Positions 33,098-44,223 of a DNA stretch of 64,000 nucleotides are shown in pieces. Within the stretch, counting starts at the first letter, position 1, and every line of letters begins with the position of its first letter. The position numbers were made by a program, and so were the translations under genes. The DNA lies in contig NZ_DATMGA010000011.1 in assembly GCF_035555955.1 (NCBI RefSeq), forward strand, positions 116,378-180,377, given 5' to 3'. Source of the stretch: Eoetvoesia sp035555955. GTDB taxonomy: Bacteria > Pseudomonadota > Gammaproteobacteria > Burkholderiales > Burkholderiaceae_B. Below the pieces are notes generated by a model. That model ran no database searches. It had not been told where the DNA came from and saw only the letters and a program-made list of their open reading frames with translations.

Positions 33098-34620
33098 GCC
33101 AAATGGCTGCTGCCGCCCCGGGCGCGCCTGGGACGAACGGCGCACCGGTGCTCAAGGCCTGCGGCCTGGGCAAGCGCTATGGCGCCCACCAGGCCTTGCA
33201 GGGCGTCGGCCTCGACTTGATGCCGGGCGAGGTGCATGTGCTGTTCGGCGAGAACGGGGCGGGCAAGTCCACGCTGATCTCGATGATGGCCGGGGCCAAC
33301 CAGCCCAGCGACGGCCATCTCGAAATCATGGGCGAGCGCGTCGAGCTGGCGACGGTCGCGCGGGCCCGGGCGCTGGGCATCCGCGCGGTGTTCCAGGAGT
33401 TTTCCCTGATTCCCCATTTAAGCGTCGCCGACAATATCGCCTTGGGCGAAGAGTCGGTCGGCACGCTGGGCTTCCTGGCGAAGTCGGCCATGCGGGCCAA
33501 GGCGGCCAGGCTCATCGCCGACCTGGGGTTCGACCTGGACGCCGATGCCCTGGTTTCCCAGTTGTCGCGGGGCAAGCAGCAGATGGTGGAAATCTGCAAG
33601 GCCGTGGGGCAGGCGCCGCGCCTGCTCATCCTGGACGAGCCCACCGCATCGTTGACCGAACACGACACGCAGGCGCTGTTCGCGCTGGTGCGCCGCCTGA
33701 AGGCGGCCGGCACCTCGATCGTGTACATCACCCACCGCATGCACGAGATACCCGAAATCGGCGATACGGTGACTGTGCTGCGCGATGGCCGCCAGGTGGC
33801 GACCGTGCCTGCCGATACCGAGGCGGACGCCCTGATCGAGTTGATGACGGGACGCACCGCTTCGGATATCTACCCCGAATGCGCGAGGCGGCCGGGCAAG
33901 ATTCGCCTGGAACTGAAGCATCTGTCCAGCGCTTGCGGGAGGGTGAAGGATGCCAGCCTCGAGGTCCGGGCCGGCGAAATCGTGGGGGTGGCCGGTCTGG
34001 TCGGCTGCGGCAAAAGCGAGCTGGGCCAGACCATATTCGGCGCCATTGGAACCGCTGCCGGCGAAGTCCTGCTGGACGGACGCAAAGTCGTCTTTCGTCA
34101 TCCCGCGGATGCCATCCGGGCCGGGCTTTGGTATTCGCCGGCGGATCGCAAGCACGATGGCCTCGCCATGATGCGTTCGGCGTTCGACAATATCGGCCTG
34201 TCGTCGTTGATGTTCGGCCGCAATCGCGGCTTCTTTCGCAGGCCGGGCCAGGAAGGCAGGCTGGTTTCCGAGTTGTCCAGGCAGGTTGAGTTTCCGTTTT
34301 CCCGGGCGCACGAGCCCGTGTCCAACTTCTCGGGCGGCAATCAGCAAAAAACCTTGCTGGCCAAAGGCCTGGCGCAAGATATCGATGTCTATGTCTTTGA
34401 CGAGCCCACGGTGGGCGTGGACGTCGGCGCGCGCCAGGCCATCTATAAATACTTCAGCGAGCTGAGCGCCAGGGGCGCCGCGATCCTGCTGATTTCATCG
34501 GATCTGCCGGAGCTGCTCGGCATGTCGCACCGTCTGCTGGTCATGCGCGACGGACGCACGGTTGCCGGGTTTGGGCGTGACGAGTTCGACGAGCACGCCA
34601 TCCTCGAGCAGTTTTTTTGA
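33094..34620 (+). CDS. ribose-type ABC importer ATPase (two nucleotide-binding domains)
   Basis: The 508-residue protein has two fused ATPase domains as in RbsA/MglA. The first has Walker A GENGAGKST, signature LSRGKQQMVEI and Walker B LLILDEPTASL; the second has a P-loop-like GLVGCGKSEL, signature FSGGNQQKTLL and Walker B VYVFDEPTVGV. Both halves keep the key motifs. It overlaps the binding-protein stop by four bases, and the permease begins directly after its stop codon. Confidence 0.92.
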   Translation: MSQMAAAAPGAPGTNGAPVLKACGLGKRYGAHQALQGVGLDLMPGEVHVLFGENGAGKSTLISMMAGANQPSDGHLEIMGERVELATVARARALGIRAVFQEFSLIPHLSVADNIALGEESVGTLGFLAKSAMRAKAARLIADLGFDLDADALVSQLSRGKQQMVEICKAVGQAPRLLILDEPTASLTEHDTQALFALVRRLKAAGTSIVYITHRMHEIPEIGDTVTVLRDGRQVATVPADTEADALIELMTGRTASDIYPECARRPGKIRLELKHLSSACGRVKDASLEVRAGEIVGVAGLVGCGKSELGQTIFGAIGTAAGEVLLDGRKVVFRHPADAIRAGLWYSPADRKHDGLAMMRSAFDNIGLSSLMFGRNRGFFRRPGQEGRLVSELSRQVEFPFSRAHEPVSNFSGGNQQKTLLAKGLAQDIDVYVFDEPTVGVDVGARQAIYKYFSELSARGAAILLISSDLPELLGMSHRLLVMRDGRTVAGFGRDEFDEHAILEQFF

Positions 34621-35646
34621 ATGAGCTTTTCCATGAGTACTATGACAATAGCCAAAAGCGCCACGCCCGCTTCGCCCGGCACAAAGCCCGGAGTCCTGCC
34701 GTGGTTACGCCAGCACAGGTCGACAGCCGTCCTGTTGTTCCTGTTCATTGGTTCGCTGGTGATTTTTTCCATTTTCGCGCCCGGCTTCCTCAGCCTGGAA
34801 AACCTGACCAATGTGGGACGCCAGTCGGTTTATTTGCTGATCGTGTCGCTGGCGCAGTTGATCGTGCTGATCTGCGGCGGCCTGGACCTGTCGGTAGGCA
34901 TGATCGTCGCCCTGGCCTCGGTCGTGGGCGCCTCGGTCATGGCCCAGGTCCTGGCGGCGATGCCCGACTCGCCCACGCTGGCTATCGTTGCCGGCATGGC
35001 GGCCGGCCTGGCGGCGGGCGGCCTGGTCGGCCTGGTCAATGGCTGGGGAACCGCCGTGTTGCGCATTCCCGCTTTCATGATGACCCTGGGTTCGTCCTCG
35101 GTGGTGTTCGGCATTACCTTGTTCATCAGCGGCGGCGTTCCCATTTACGGGCTGCCGCCCGAGTTCGGCAATTCGTTCGGCTTCGGGCGGATTTACGGTG
35201 TGCCGATCCCGGTGCTGGTCGCGCTGCTGATGGTCGTGCTGGTTTACGTGCTGCTCGAATGGACGCGCTACGGACGCCATCTGTACGCAACCGGCGGCAA
35301 TCTGCGTGCCGCCGAGTTGTCGGGGGTACGCACCCGGCGCGTCATCATTGCCGCCTTCGCCGTGGCCGGGGTTCTGGCGGCTTTGACCGGGCTGCTGCTG
35401 ACGGCGCGGCTGGATACCGGCGAGTCGAACATCGGCGCGAGCCTGCCGCTGGAGTCCATTGCGGCCTGCGTGATCGCCGGCGTCACGCTTTCCGGTGGCG
35501 TGGGGCGCGCCCTGGCTGTGGTGGTGGGCACTTTGCTGATCGTGTTCGTGCAGAACGGCATGAACCTGATGCAGATAGGCGCTTACGCGCAAACCATGGT
35601 GATCGGCGCAATTCTGATCTTTGCCATGGCCTTGACGCGCCGCTAG
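34621..35646 (+). CDS. ribose-type ABC importer permease
   Basis: The 341-residue membrane protein has the RbsC pattern: QLIVLICGGLDLSVGMIVAL after the second helix, RIPAFMMTLGSSSVVFG, and ATGGNLRAAELSGVRTRR, the cytoplasmic coupling loop. It completes a three-gene importer with the binding protein and ATPase upstream. The import cluster precedes the HpaB-type hydroxylase by 226 bases, and a weak stem (35711-35728) lies between. Confidence 0.92.
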   Translation: MSFSMSTMTIAKSATPASPGTKPGVLPWLRQHRSTAVLLFLFIGSLVIFSIFAPGFLSLENLTNVGRQSVYLLIVSLAQLIVLICGGLDLSVGMIVALASVVGASVMAQVLAAMPDSPTLAIVAGMAAGLAAGGLVGLVNGWGTAVLRIPAFMMTLGSSSVVFGITLFISGGVPIYGLPPEFGNSFGFGRIYGVPIPVLVALLMVVLVYVLLEWTRYGRHLYATGGNLRAAELSGVRTRRVIIAAFAVAGVLAALTGLLLTARLDTGESNIGASLPLESIAACVIAGVTLSGGVGRALAVVVGTLLIVFVQNGMNLMQIGAYAQTMVIGAILIFAMALTRR

Positions 35647-35710
35647 CGCATCGATGCGGCGTCGAAGCAAGGCATGAGCTTGAACCGGATGAGTGCGCCG
35701 GCCATTACCG

Positions 35711-35728
35711 GCTGGTTATAAAAAACCA
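35711..35728 (+). terminator. weak stem-loop after the permease gene
   Basis: CTGGTT-ATAAAA-AACCAG can form a six-pair stem 65 bases past the permease stop. It is followed by TGATTATT, not a clean T-run, so it may only reduce read-through. The rest of the 226-base gap likely holds a promoter for the hydroxylase. Confidence 0.35.
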
Positions 35729-35872
35729 GTGATTATTCATTCGACACATAGGATGGCGGGTGTGAGAATGCAATTCAGTTTTTGAGTTCCATCGATCGCC
35801 GCATCACGATATATGCGGGTTTGCGCAAGCGGCCCGTCCAGCTTTGAACATACAGGTTTTCAGGAGAAATTT

Positions 35873-37432
<1,560 letters not shown>

Positions 37433-37452
37433 TAGCGCCGGGAGGCCGAGCC

Positions 37453-37998
37453 ATGACTGCATTGAATACTTCCACGCCCAGGGTGCAAGCCAGCATGTTC
37501 AATTCCTTGCCGGATGAGCCCCGGTTCACTCCCCGCCAGTTCCGGGATGCCATGGGCCAGTTCGCCACCGGGGTAGTCGTCATCTCGACGGAAACCGATG
37601 GCGACGCTCATGCCATGACGGCCAATGCCTTCATGTCCGGCTCGTTGGAGCCGCCGCTGGTTCTGGTGTCGGTGGCCTGCACGGCGCGCATGCACGAGAA
37701 GATCCAGCAGTCGGGCTTTTTCGGCATCAGCGTTCTGGCGCACGACCAGCAGCACACCAGCAATCATTTCGCCGGCAAGCCCATGGCCGAAGGCGCGCCC
37801 GAGTTCGAACGGCTGGGCCGGGTGCCGGTGGTTCGCGGCGCGGTGCTGCAGTTGGGCGCCCATTTGCGGCACGCCTACCCCTGCGGCGATCACACGCTGT
37901 TCGTGGGCGAGGTCTGCGAGCTGCGGCCGGTCGAGAATCGCGCCGCGCCCCTGCTGTTTCACAGCGGCCGCTATGGCCGGCTGACCCATCTTGAATGA
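37453..37998 (+). CDS. flavin reductase (HpaC-like)
   Basis: The 181-residue protein is a FMN/FAD reductase-like domain of HpaC type: FRDAMGQFATGVVVISTE, FMSGSLEPPLVLVSV and FFGISVLAHDQQHTSNHF. It supplies reduced flavin to the HpaB-like enzyme whose gene ends 20 bases before. GGGAGG lies eight bases before the ATG. Confidence 0.92.
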   Translation: MTALNTSTPRVQASMFNSLPDEPRFTPRQFRDAMGQFATGVVVISTETDGDAHAMTANAFMSGSLEPPLVLVSVACTARMHEKIQQSGFFGISVLAHDQQHTSNHFAGKPMAEGAPEFERLGRVPVVRGAVLQLGAHLRHAYPCGDHTLFVGEVCELRPVENRAAPLLFHSGRYGRLTHLE

Positions 37999-38073
37999 CG
38001 GGCGAAGCGTTGTGCGCCTTTGCGGCGTGCGGCCGCCTCCGTCCCGTTTGATTTTCTTGCTTAGGTTCTACTC

Positions 38074-39006
38074 ATGGCTACAGCAATCGATATTGCCAAA
38101 GTAATCTACGAAGTACCGGATCTGCCGCTCATGGAGCGAACTCTTGCGGATTTCGGCCTGGTTCTCGTCGAGCGCGGCGACAAGGCCCTGTATATGCGCG
38201 GCACCGGGGCGCAGCATCACATTCATGAAACCCGCCTGGGACCCAAGGCGCGTTTCGTCGGCGCGGCCATCGAGGTTTCCTCCCGCGAAGACCTCGACGA
38301 GCTGGCGGCCCTGAACGGGTCTTCGAAAGTCGAAGCCGTTACCGAGCCCGGCGGCGGCTGGCAGGTGCGCATGACGATGCCGGACGGCTTCGAGATCAAT
38401 GCCGTATGGGGGCGGGCCAGGGCAGAGCCGCTGCCCGTCCGCGCTTCCCATGCATTCAATGCCGGCGACGCCAAGCCGCGCGTGGGCGCATCCATCCGGG
38501 TCAAGCGAGAGCCCTGCCCGGTGATCCGGCTTGGCCACTTTGTGCTGCACGTGTCCAATCACGACGAGTCCGTGGCATGGCTGAAGGAGCGCTTCGGTCT
38601 GCTGCCTTCCGACCATTTCGCGCCTCCCGGCGAAAGCGGCCCGATATTCGGCACGTTCCTGCGCTGCAACCGGGGCAAGACGCCGGTGGATCATCACAGC
38701 ATGCTCATCCTGCAGTCGGATACCGTGACGGTGCATCACACTTCCTACGAAGTGCAGGACATGGACGCCATCATGGCCGGCCACGACTATCTGGTTTCCA
38801 GGAACTGGAAACTGGACTGCGGCGTGGGCCGCCATCTTCTCGGCAGCCAGGTCTTCGACTACTGGAAGGATGCATTCGGCTTCCGCATCGAGCACTACAC
38901 CGACGGCGACGTGGTCGACTCGGACCACCAGCCGACGGTATTCAACGGCACGGCGGGCGAGACCACGCAGTGGGGCATGGAGCCCGAGGCCGATTTCTTT
39001 ATGTAG
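38074..39006 (+). CDS. extradiol ring-cleavage dioxygenase (VOC fold)
   Basis: The 310-residue protein has two VOC modules, as type I extradiol dioxygenases do. The C-terminal module keeps the iron ligands in order: H155 (LGHFVLHV), one of H221/H222 (VHHTSYEV) and E273 (RIEHYT). It should open the ring of the catechol made by the HpaB/HpaC pair by meta cleavage. The N-terminal module has lost the ligands, as usual. It is followed by an aldolase-like and an aldehyde dehydrogenase gene, the normal later steps of meta-cleavage. Confidence 0.9.
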   Translation: MATAIDIAKVIYEVPDLPLMERTLADFGLVLVERGDKALYMRGTGAQHHIHETRLGPKARFVGAAIEVSSREDLDELAALNGSSKVEAVTEPGGGWQVRMTMPDGFEINAVWGRARAEPLPVRASHAFNAGDAKPRVGASIRVKREPCPVIRLGHFVLHVSNHDESVAWLKERFGLLPSDHFAPPGESGPIFGTFLRCNRGKTPVDHHSMLILQSDTVTVHHTSYEVQDMDAIMAGHDYLVSRNWKLDCGVGRHLLGSQVFDYWKDAFGFRIEHYTDGDVVDSDHQPTVFNGTAGETTQWGMEPEADFFM

Positions 39007-39073
39007 AGACCAATTACGAGGCGGACGGTTGCCGATAGCGCAAACGCCGCCGCGATCCGTCAAAAGGTGAATC

Positions 39074-39859
39074 ATGAATAACGAAGAACCATCCGGCGCG
39101 TCGGCGCCGGCGGGCAGCGCTGCGCCCGCGATACCGCAACTGGACGATGCGATCCGGCAAAAGCTGGCTCGCGTGGGCACGGCCAATGTGGCCAACGCCT
39201 TGCTCAAGCGCGGTTTTCGCAATGTGTACCTGCTGGGCGTCGCGCCGCTGTCGCCCGAGCAGCCGCAACTGGTGGGGCCGGCCTATACCTTGCGCTTCAT
39301 TCCCGCGCGCGAGGATATCGACACCATGGCGAACTATGGGCGCAACGATAACCTGCATCGGCGCGCCATCGAGGAATGTCCCGCCGGCGCCGTGCTGGTC
39401 ATCGACGCCATGGGCATGGCAAGGTCGGCGGCCATGGGCGATTTGATGGCGGCCCGGCTGCGGGCGCGGGGCGTGAGCGGCGCGGTGACCGACGGCGGCT
39501 ATCGCGATGCGCCGGCCATCCGCAAGATAGGCCTGCCTTGCTATCAGCAGCGCAGCGCGCCGCCCGCCACTCCCATCGCCATGCACCCCATCGAGTTGAA
39601 CGGCCCGGTGGGCTGCGCCGGGGTGGCCATCTATCCAGGCGATGTCATTGTGGGCGACGGCGAGGGCGTGGTGGCGATTCCGCGCGCGCTGGTCGGGGAA
39701 ATCGCCGACGAGGCATTCGATTCGGCCGAGTACGAGGAATTCGCTGCCGCGCATATTGCGCGGGGCAGGTCTTTGTTCGGCCTGTTTCCCGCCACGCCGG
39801 AAAGCCGGCGGGAATACGACAAATGGGTGGCCGACGGCCGCCCCTCCTTGGAGACCTGA
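39074..39859 (+). CDS. RraA-like aldolase (HMG/CHA aldolase family)
   Basis: The 261-residue protein is of the RraA/4-hydroxy-4-methyl-2-oxoglutarate aldolase family. The core GDLMAARLRARGVSGAVTDG followed by GYRD gives the metal and substrate-binding Asp and Arg (DGGYRD). In aromatic pathways such proteins cleave 4-carboxy-4-hydroxy-2-oxoadipate or similar to pyruvate. Its place behind an extradiol dioxygenase supports an aldolase role over a ribonuclease inhibitor. It is two bases from the cupin gene. Confidence 0.85.
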   Translation: MNNEEPSGASAPAGSAAPAIPQLDDAIRQKLARVGTANVANALLKRGFRNVYLLGVAPLSPEQPQLVGPAYTLRFIPAREDIDTMANYGRNDNLHRRAIEECPAGAVLVIDAMGMARSAAMGDLMAARLRARGVSGAVTDGGYRDAPAIRKIGLPCYQQRSAPPATPIAMHPIELNGPVGCAGVAIYPGDVIVGDGEGVVAIPRALVGEIADEAFDSAEYEEFAAAHIARGRSLFGLFPATPESRREYDKWVADGRPSLET

Positions 39860-39861
39860 GC

Positions 39862-40284
39862 ATGAGTTTCGACGCCAACACGATGAAGTCGCTGGAGGTT
39901 CTGATCAATCGCGACCAGCTCGATCCGGACAAATGGATAGCCTTTCCCGATTATGGCTTCCGCCAATACTTCCTTTGGAAAAACGAGGAGACCGGAGCCA
40001 GCATCGCCCTGCTCGAATATGAAAAGGGCGGGCGCATTCCGGTCAAGCATACGCATGCCTCCAACCAGTTCATGTATTGCCTGGAAGGCGACTACGAGTA
40101 CACCGACGTCGGCCTGCGCCTGCGCCCGGGCTCGTTCTACATGAATCCCAAGGGCAATGCCCATGGCCCCACGATTGCGCACGAACGCAGTGTATTGATT
40201 GAAATCTACGATGGCCCCCACTATGCGGAAAAGCCGGTATTCCATACCGACGAGACCATAGGCGGGTTCCTGCAAAAGAAATAG
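39862..40284 (+). CDS. cupin domain protein
   Basis: The 140-residue protein has one cupin barrel. Motif 1 reads KHTHASNQFMYCLEG, with H-x-H kept but Gln where the usual metal-binding Glu stands; motif 2 reads GSFYMNPKGNAHG with the third His. Similar small cupins occur in 2,4'-dihydroxyacetophenone and diketone dioxygenases and as isomerases. In this cluster it may act on a ring-cleavage product. The precise reaction is unknown. A GGAGA lies just upstream. Confidence 0.8.
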   Translation: MSFDANTMKSLEVLINRDQLDPDKWIAFPDYGFRQYFLWKNEETGASIALLEYEKGGRIPVKHTHASNQFMYCLEGDYEYTDVGLRLRPGSFYMNPKGNAHGPTIAHERSVLIEIYDGPHYAEKPVFHTDETIGGFLQKK

Positions 40285-40327
40285 CGAGCACTTTATGAAA
40301 CCATTATCCACACCCGAGAAAGTCACC

Positions 40328-41857
40328 ATGTTCGATACTCAAAGCGCCCTGGAAAAATTCGGCCTGCAAGGCGTGCACTCCGGCACCTATGTGCATACCA
40401 AGGGCTGGGGGCCGGTTGAAGGGCGGCCCGCCTTCGACGCCGTGTGTCCCGCCGACGGTAAGGCTGTTGCCAAAGTGGCGGCATCGACCCGGGAAGACTA
40501 CGAAGCCATCATCGCCGCCGCCGTCGACGTGCAGAAAAGCTGGCGCATGGTGCCGGGCCCCCGCCGCGGCGAGCTTGTCCTGCGCATCGGCCAGTTGATC
40601 AATGAAAACATGGCCGACCTGGCCGCCATCGTGTCGCTGGATACCGGCAAGTCGCTGGCCGAATGCCGCAGCGAACTCAAGGAATCCGCGGACATGGCCA
40701 CGCTGGCCGCGGGCCAGTCGCGCATGATGTACGGCGTGACCCAGCAGTCGCAGCGCGCCAGGCACCGCATGTACGACCAGTGGCTGCCCCTGGGCGTGGC
40801 CGCCGTGATTTCGGCCTACAACTTTCCCGCCGCCGTCTGGGCGCAAAACGGCTTCCTGTCGGCCATCGGCGGCAATACCGTCATCTGGAAGCCCAGTCCC
40901 AAAGTGCCGCTTACGGCCATCGCCGTCCAGAAGCTGGCCAACCAGGCCATGGAGGAAATGGGTTTCCAAGGCGTGTTTTCGCTGTTCATCCCCGAGGACG
41001 ATTCGGTTGCCGAGGAAATGGTGCGCGACCCCCGTGTGAACCTGGTGTCGTTCACCGGCTCCACCGGCGTTGGCAAGAAGGTGGCGAGCCTGGTCAGCGA
41101 GACGCTGGGCCGGCGCTATATGCTCGAATGCTCGGGCAATAGCGCGGTCATCGTCGACGAAACGGCCGACCTGAAGCAGACGGCCCGGGGCGTGACGTTC
41201 AGCTCCATCGGTACTACGGGCCAGCGCTGCACCAGCATGCGCCGCCTCATCGTCCATCGTTCCGTGCACGACGAACTGGTCGAGCTGCTGAAGAAATCGT
41301 TCAGCCAGATCAAGATCGGCGATCCGCGCGAGGAAGGCACGGTGGTCGGCCCGCTGATCGACGCGGCCGCGCTGGATCATTACGAGCAGACCATCAAGAG
41401 CGCCGTGGCGCAGGGGGCCAAGCTGGTCTACGGTGGCAAGCGCATCGACCGCCCCGGCTACTATGTGGAAGGCGCCATCCTGACCAACGTCGATCCTGGC
41501 TGGGATTGCGCCCAGCACGAAACCTTTGCGCCCATTGTGTCGGTCATTGCCTACGATACGCTGGAAGAAGCCATTCAAATCCACAATAACGTCCGCCAGG
41601 GCCTGGCTTCGGGCATACACAGCACCAACCTGGCCAATATCGAATATTTCCTTTCTGCCGCGGGCAGCGATTGCGGCATCGCCAAGGTCAATATGGGTAC
41701 GACCGGCGCGGATGTCGGCTCGGCATTCGGCGGCGAGAAGGAAACCGGCGGCGGCCGCACGGCCGGCTCCGATGCCTGGAAGGGCTATATGCGCCGCCAG
41801 AGCGTATGCATCAACTGGAGCGGCGAGTCGCCCTGGGACAAGCTGATTTCGCTGTAA
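40328..41857 (+). CDS. aldehyde dehydrogenase, ALDH7-like
   Basis: The enzyme is 509 residues from the ATG at 40328, chosen because GAGAAAG precedes it; an ATG at 40295 would add eleven. Catalytic Cys301 lies in TTGQRCTSMRR, the base Glu267 in MLECSGN, and Asn165 and Lys188 are in place. The GQRCT motif and GGEKETGGGR tail resemble ALDH7 (antiquitin and piperideine-6-carboxylate dehydrogenases). In this cluster it should oxidise an aldehyde or semialdehyde from ring cleavage. Its end is 111 bases from the convergent ABC efflux operon. Confidence 0.9.
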   Translation: MFDTQSALEKFGLQGVHSGTYVHTKGWGPVEGRPAFDAVCPADGKAVAKVAASTREDYEAIIAAAVDVQKSWRMVPGPRRGELVLRIGQLINENMADLAAIVSLDTGKSLAECRSELKESADMATLAAGQSRMMYGVTQQSQRARHRMYDQWLPLGVAAVISAYNFPAAVWAQNGFLSAIGGNTVIWKPSPKVPLTAIAVQKLANQAMEEMGFQGVFSLFIPEDDSVAEEMVRDPRVNLVSFTGSTGVGKKVASLVSETLGRRYMLECSGNSAVIVDETADLKQTARGVTFSSIGTTGQRCTSMRRLIVHRSVHDELVELLKKSFSQIKIGDPREEGTVVGPLIDAAALDHYEQTIKSAVAQGAKLVYGGKRIDRPGYYVEGAILTNVDPGWDCAQHETFAPIVSVIAYDTLEEAIQIHNNVRQGLASGIHSTNLANIEYFLSAAGSDCGIAKVNMGTTGADVGSAFGGEKETGGGRTAGSDAWKGYMRRQSVCINWSGESPWDKLISL

Positions 41858-41968
41858 TGCGCAGTATGCCGGCGCGGGCAAGAGCTTGCCGGCGGCCCCG
41901 GCTGTGTTCAGGGCGTCAGGACGGCATGGCCGTTGGGGCGCCCTTTGCTTTCGGCTTGTGTCGGACAG

Positions 41969-43093
41969 TCAGGCCAGGCGATGGCGGAACAGCCAGGCGG
42001 CCAGGGGCAGGGTGACGGCCGATATGGCAAGCAAGGGCAGGGTATCGTTCCACAACGGGGCGAGGCCCGAACCTTCCAGATAGATGCGGTGCACCAGGTC
42101 GATGCCGTAGCGCAGCGGGTTGACGGCGGTGAACCATTGCATGGGCTGAGGCATGTTCTCGACGGGCGTGGCCAATCCCGACAGCAGCATCAGCGGCATG
42201 ATCAATATGAAGGCGTACAGCATGGCCTGCTGCATGGTGGCCGACAGCGCCGAAATGGAAAGGCCTACGCCGACGATGGCGGTCGTGAACAGCAGCAGTC
42301 CGGCAAAGAGCGCGGCCAGCGAGCCCGAAAAGGGAATCCGGAACCAGAAGACGCTGACCAACAGGATGAAGGCGGACTGCGCCAGCCCCACCAGGATGGG
42401 CGGAATCGCCTTGCCCACCATGATCTCGGTGGGCGTGTAGGGCGCGACCAGAAGCTGGTCGAAGGTGCCTTGCTCGCGTTCGCGCGCCACCGACAGGGCG
42501 GTCAGCATGAGCGTCTGGATCATGCTGAGGGCGGCGATCAGCGCGGGCAGCATGTACCAGCGGGTATCCAGGTTGGGGTTGTACCAGGCGCGGGTATCGA
42601 TGACGACGGGCGGACCGGCCATGCCGTGCTGCCGGCGCCATTGCGCGTTGAACTGATCGACGATGCCGGCCAGATAGGCCAGGGCGTTGTTGGCGGTTGC
42701 GGAATTGCGCGCGTCCACGATGACCTGCACCGGGGCCGGCTGCCCCTGTTGCAGCAACTGGTCGAAGCGCGGTCCGATATGCACCACCGCCAGGGCTTGC
42801 TGCGCATCGATGGCCGGCGCGATGTCGGCTTCGTTGCGCAATGTGGCCGTGCGTTCGAACACGCCCGAGGCGTCCAGGCGGGCGGCCAGTTGGGTCGACG
42901 CGGCGCCATGGCTTTGATCGAGCAGGGCGTAGGTGGCGTGCTTCAGGTCGTAGGTGGCGGCGTAGCCGAAGACCAGGGACTGAAGCACGATGGGCACGAC
43001 CAGCAGGATGCGGTTGGCCGGGTCCTTCAGGATGATGAGAAGTTCCTTGCGGCACAGGGCCAGCAGCCGCGCGACGGTGGCCGCGGGATTCAT
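41969..43093 (-). CDS. ABC-2 type efflux permease (YbhR-like)
   Basis: The 374-residue protein has one helix near the N-terminus, a large periplasmic domain (about 55-175) and five helices in the C-terminal half with REREQGTFDQLLVAPYTPTE, the coupling loop of ABC-2 permeases. The start at 43093 overlaps the stop of the twin permease by four bases. It is the last gene of a four-gene efflux operon that matches YbhG-F-S-R, which exports drugs or envelope compounds. Confidence 0.88.
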   Translation of the reverse strand: MNPAATVARLLALCRKELLIILKDPANRILLVVPIVLQSLVFGYAATYDLKHATYALLDQSHGAASTQLAARLDASGVFERTATLRNEADIAPAIDAQQALAVVHIGPRFDQLLQQGQPAPVQVIVDARNSATANNALAYLAGIVDQFNAQWRRQHGMAGPPVVIDTRAWYNPNLDTRWYMLPALIAALSMIQTLMLTALSVAREREQGTFDQLLVAPYTPTEIMVGKAIPPILVGLAQSAFILLVSVFWFRIPFSGSLAALFAGLLLFTTAIVGVGLSISALSATMQQAMLYAFILIMPLMLLSGLATPVENMPQPMQWFTAVNPLRYGIDLVHRIYLEGSGLAPLWNDTLPLLAISAVTLPLAAWLFRHRLA

Positions 43094-44223
43094 TCCAGCT
43101 CCTTGCGGGTCTTGGCGCGTGCCGCGGCCATGAGCAGCAGCACGTAGAACAGCAGGATGGCGCTGTGGCGATAGATCATCGGCCATATGTCGCCCGCCAG
43201 GAGCAGGCTTTTGAGCATTTCCAGATAATGGGTCGCGGGCAGCACATGGCCCAGCGCCTCGACCATGGCGGGCATGTTGCGCAGGTCGAACAAAAAGCCC
43301 GACAGCATCAGGGCCGGGAGAAAGCTGACAATCAGGGCGATCTGGCTGGCCATGAACTGGTTCTTCGTGATCGAGGAAATGACCAGGCCAAGGCCCAGCG
43401 CCACCAGCAGGTAAAGCATCGAGATCGCGACGACGGCTGTCAGCGACCCATAAAAGGGAACCTGGAACAGGAAACGGGCGGCCAGCAGGCACAATGCCAG
43501 CCCCGCCATGCCGACGCAGAAATACGGGATGATCTTGGCCAGCAGGATTTCGATGGGACGCACCGGTGTGACGAACAGCGATTCCAGCGTGCCGCGCTCC
43601 CATTCGCGCGCCATGACCAGCGCCGTCAAAAAGGAACCGACCAGCGTGGCGACGAGCACGATGAGGCCAGGCACCAGAAACCAGGTGCTGGTGTTGGCGG
43701 CGTTGAACCACAGGCGCGGCTCCAGCGTCGCCATGGCCCCCGGCGGGCTTTGCGCACTGCGATCGGCCTGCTTTGCCTGCCGTAGCGCCAGGGCGGCCTC
43801 GACATAGCCTTGTATGATGCGCGCCCGGTTGGCGTCGGTGCCGTGCAGGACGAGCTGGATATGAGCCTGCCCCAGGTCCAGATTGCGCGAGAAGTCGCTG
43901 GGAAGGCCCACGATGGCATCGACCTTGCCCCGCGCCATGAGCCGTTCGGCGTCGCGCATGGTGCCGACGATGACGGGGGCGATGCTGGGCGACAGGCTCA
44001 GGCCGGCAATGGCCTCCCGGGCCGTGGGCGAGCTGTCCTGCATGACGATGGCGACGGGGGCGTTCTTGACGTCGAAGCTCATGCCATAGCCGAAGATGAC
44101 GATCAGCACGATGGGCAGGCCCAGGCCCATCAGCAGGTTGCCGCGGTCGCGCAGCAGCTGGCGGGTTTCTTTTTTTGTCAGGGCGGCCAGCCGCCGCCAG
44201 AAGCCGTGCGCGCCAAAGGTCAT
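43090..44223 (-). CDS. ABC-2 type efflux permease (YbhS-like)
   Basis: The 377-residue protein has the same plan as its neighbour: N-terminal helix (LLMGLGLPIVLIVIFGYGMS), periplasmic domain, then REWERGTLESLFVTPVRPIE and five helices. The two permeases should form a heterodimer. It overlaps the ATPase gene by four bases. Confidence 0.88.
   Translation of the reverse strand: MTFGAHGFWRRLAALTKKETRQLLRDRGNLLMGLGLPIVLIVIFGYGMSFDVKNAPVAIVMQDSSPTAREAIAGLSLSPSIAPVIVGTMRDAERLMARGKVDAIVGLPSDFSRNLDLGQAHIQLVLHGTDANRARIIQGYVEAALALRQAKQADRSAQSPPGAMATLEPRLWFNAANTSTWFLVPGLIVLVATLVGSFLTALVMAREWERGTLESLFVTPVRPIEILLAKIIPYFCVGMAGLALCLLAARFLFQVPFYGSLTAVVAISMLYLLVALGLGLVISSITKNQFMASQIALIVSFLPALMLSGFLFDLRNMPAMVEALGHVLPATHYLEMLKSLLLAGDIWPMIYRHSAILLFYVLLLMAAARAKTRKELE

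Noticed and set aside
41877..41890. GGCAAG-AG-CTTGCC as a terminator between ALDH and the efflux operon.
   Set aside because: The loop is too small and no T-run follows.
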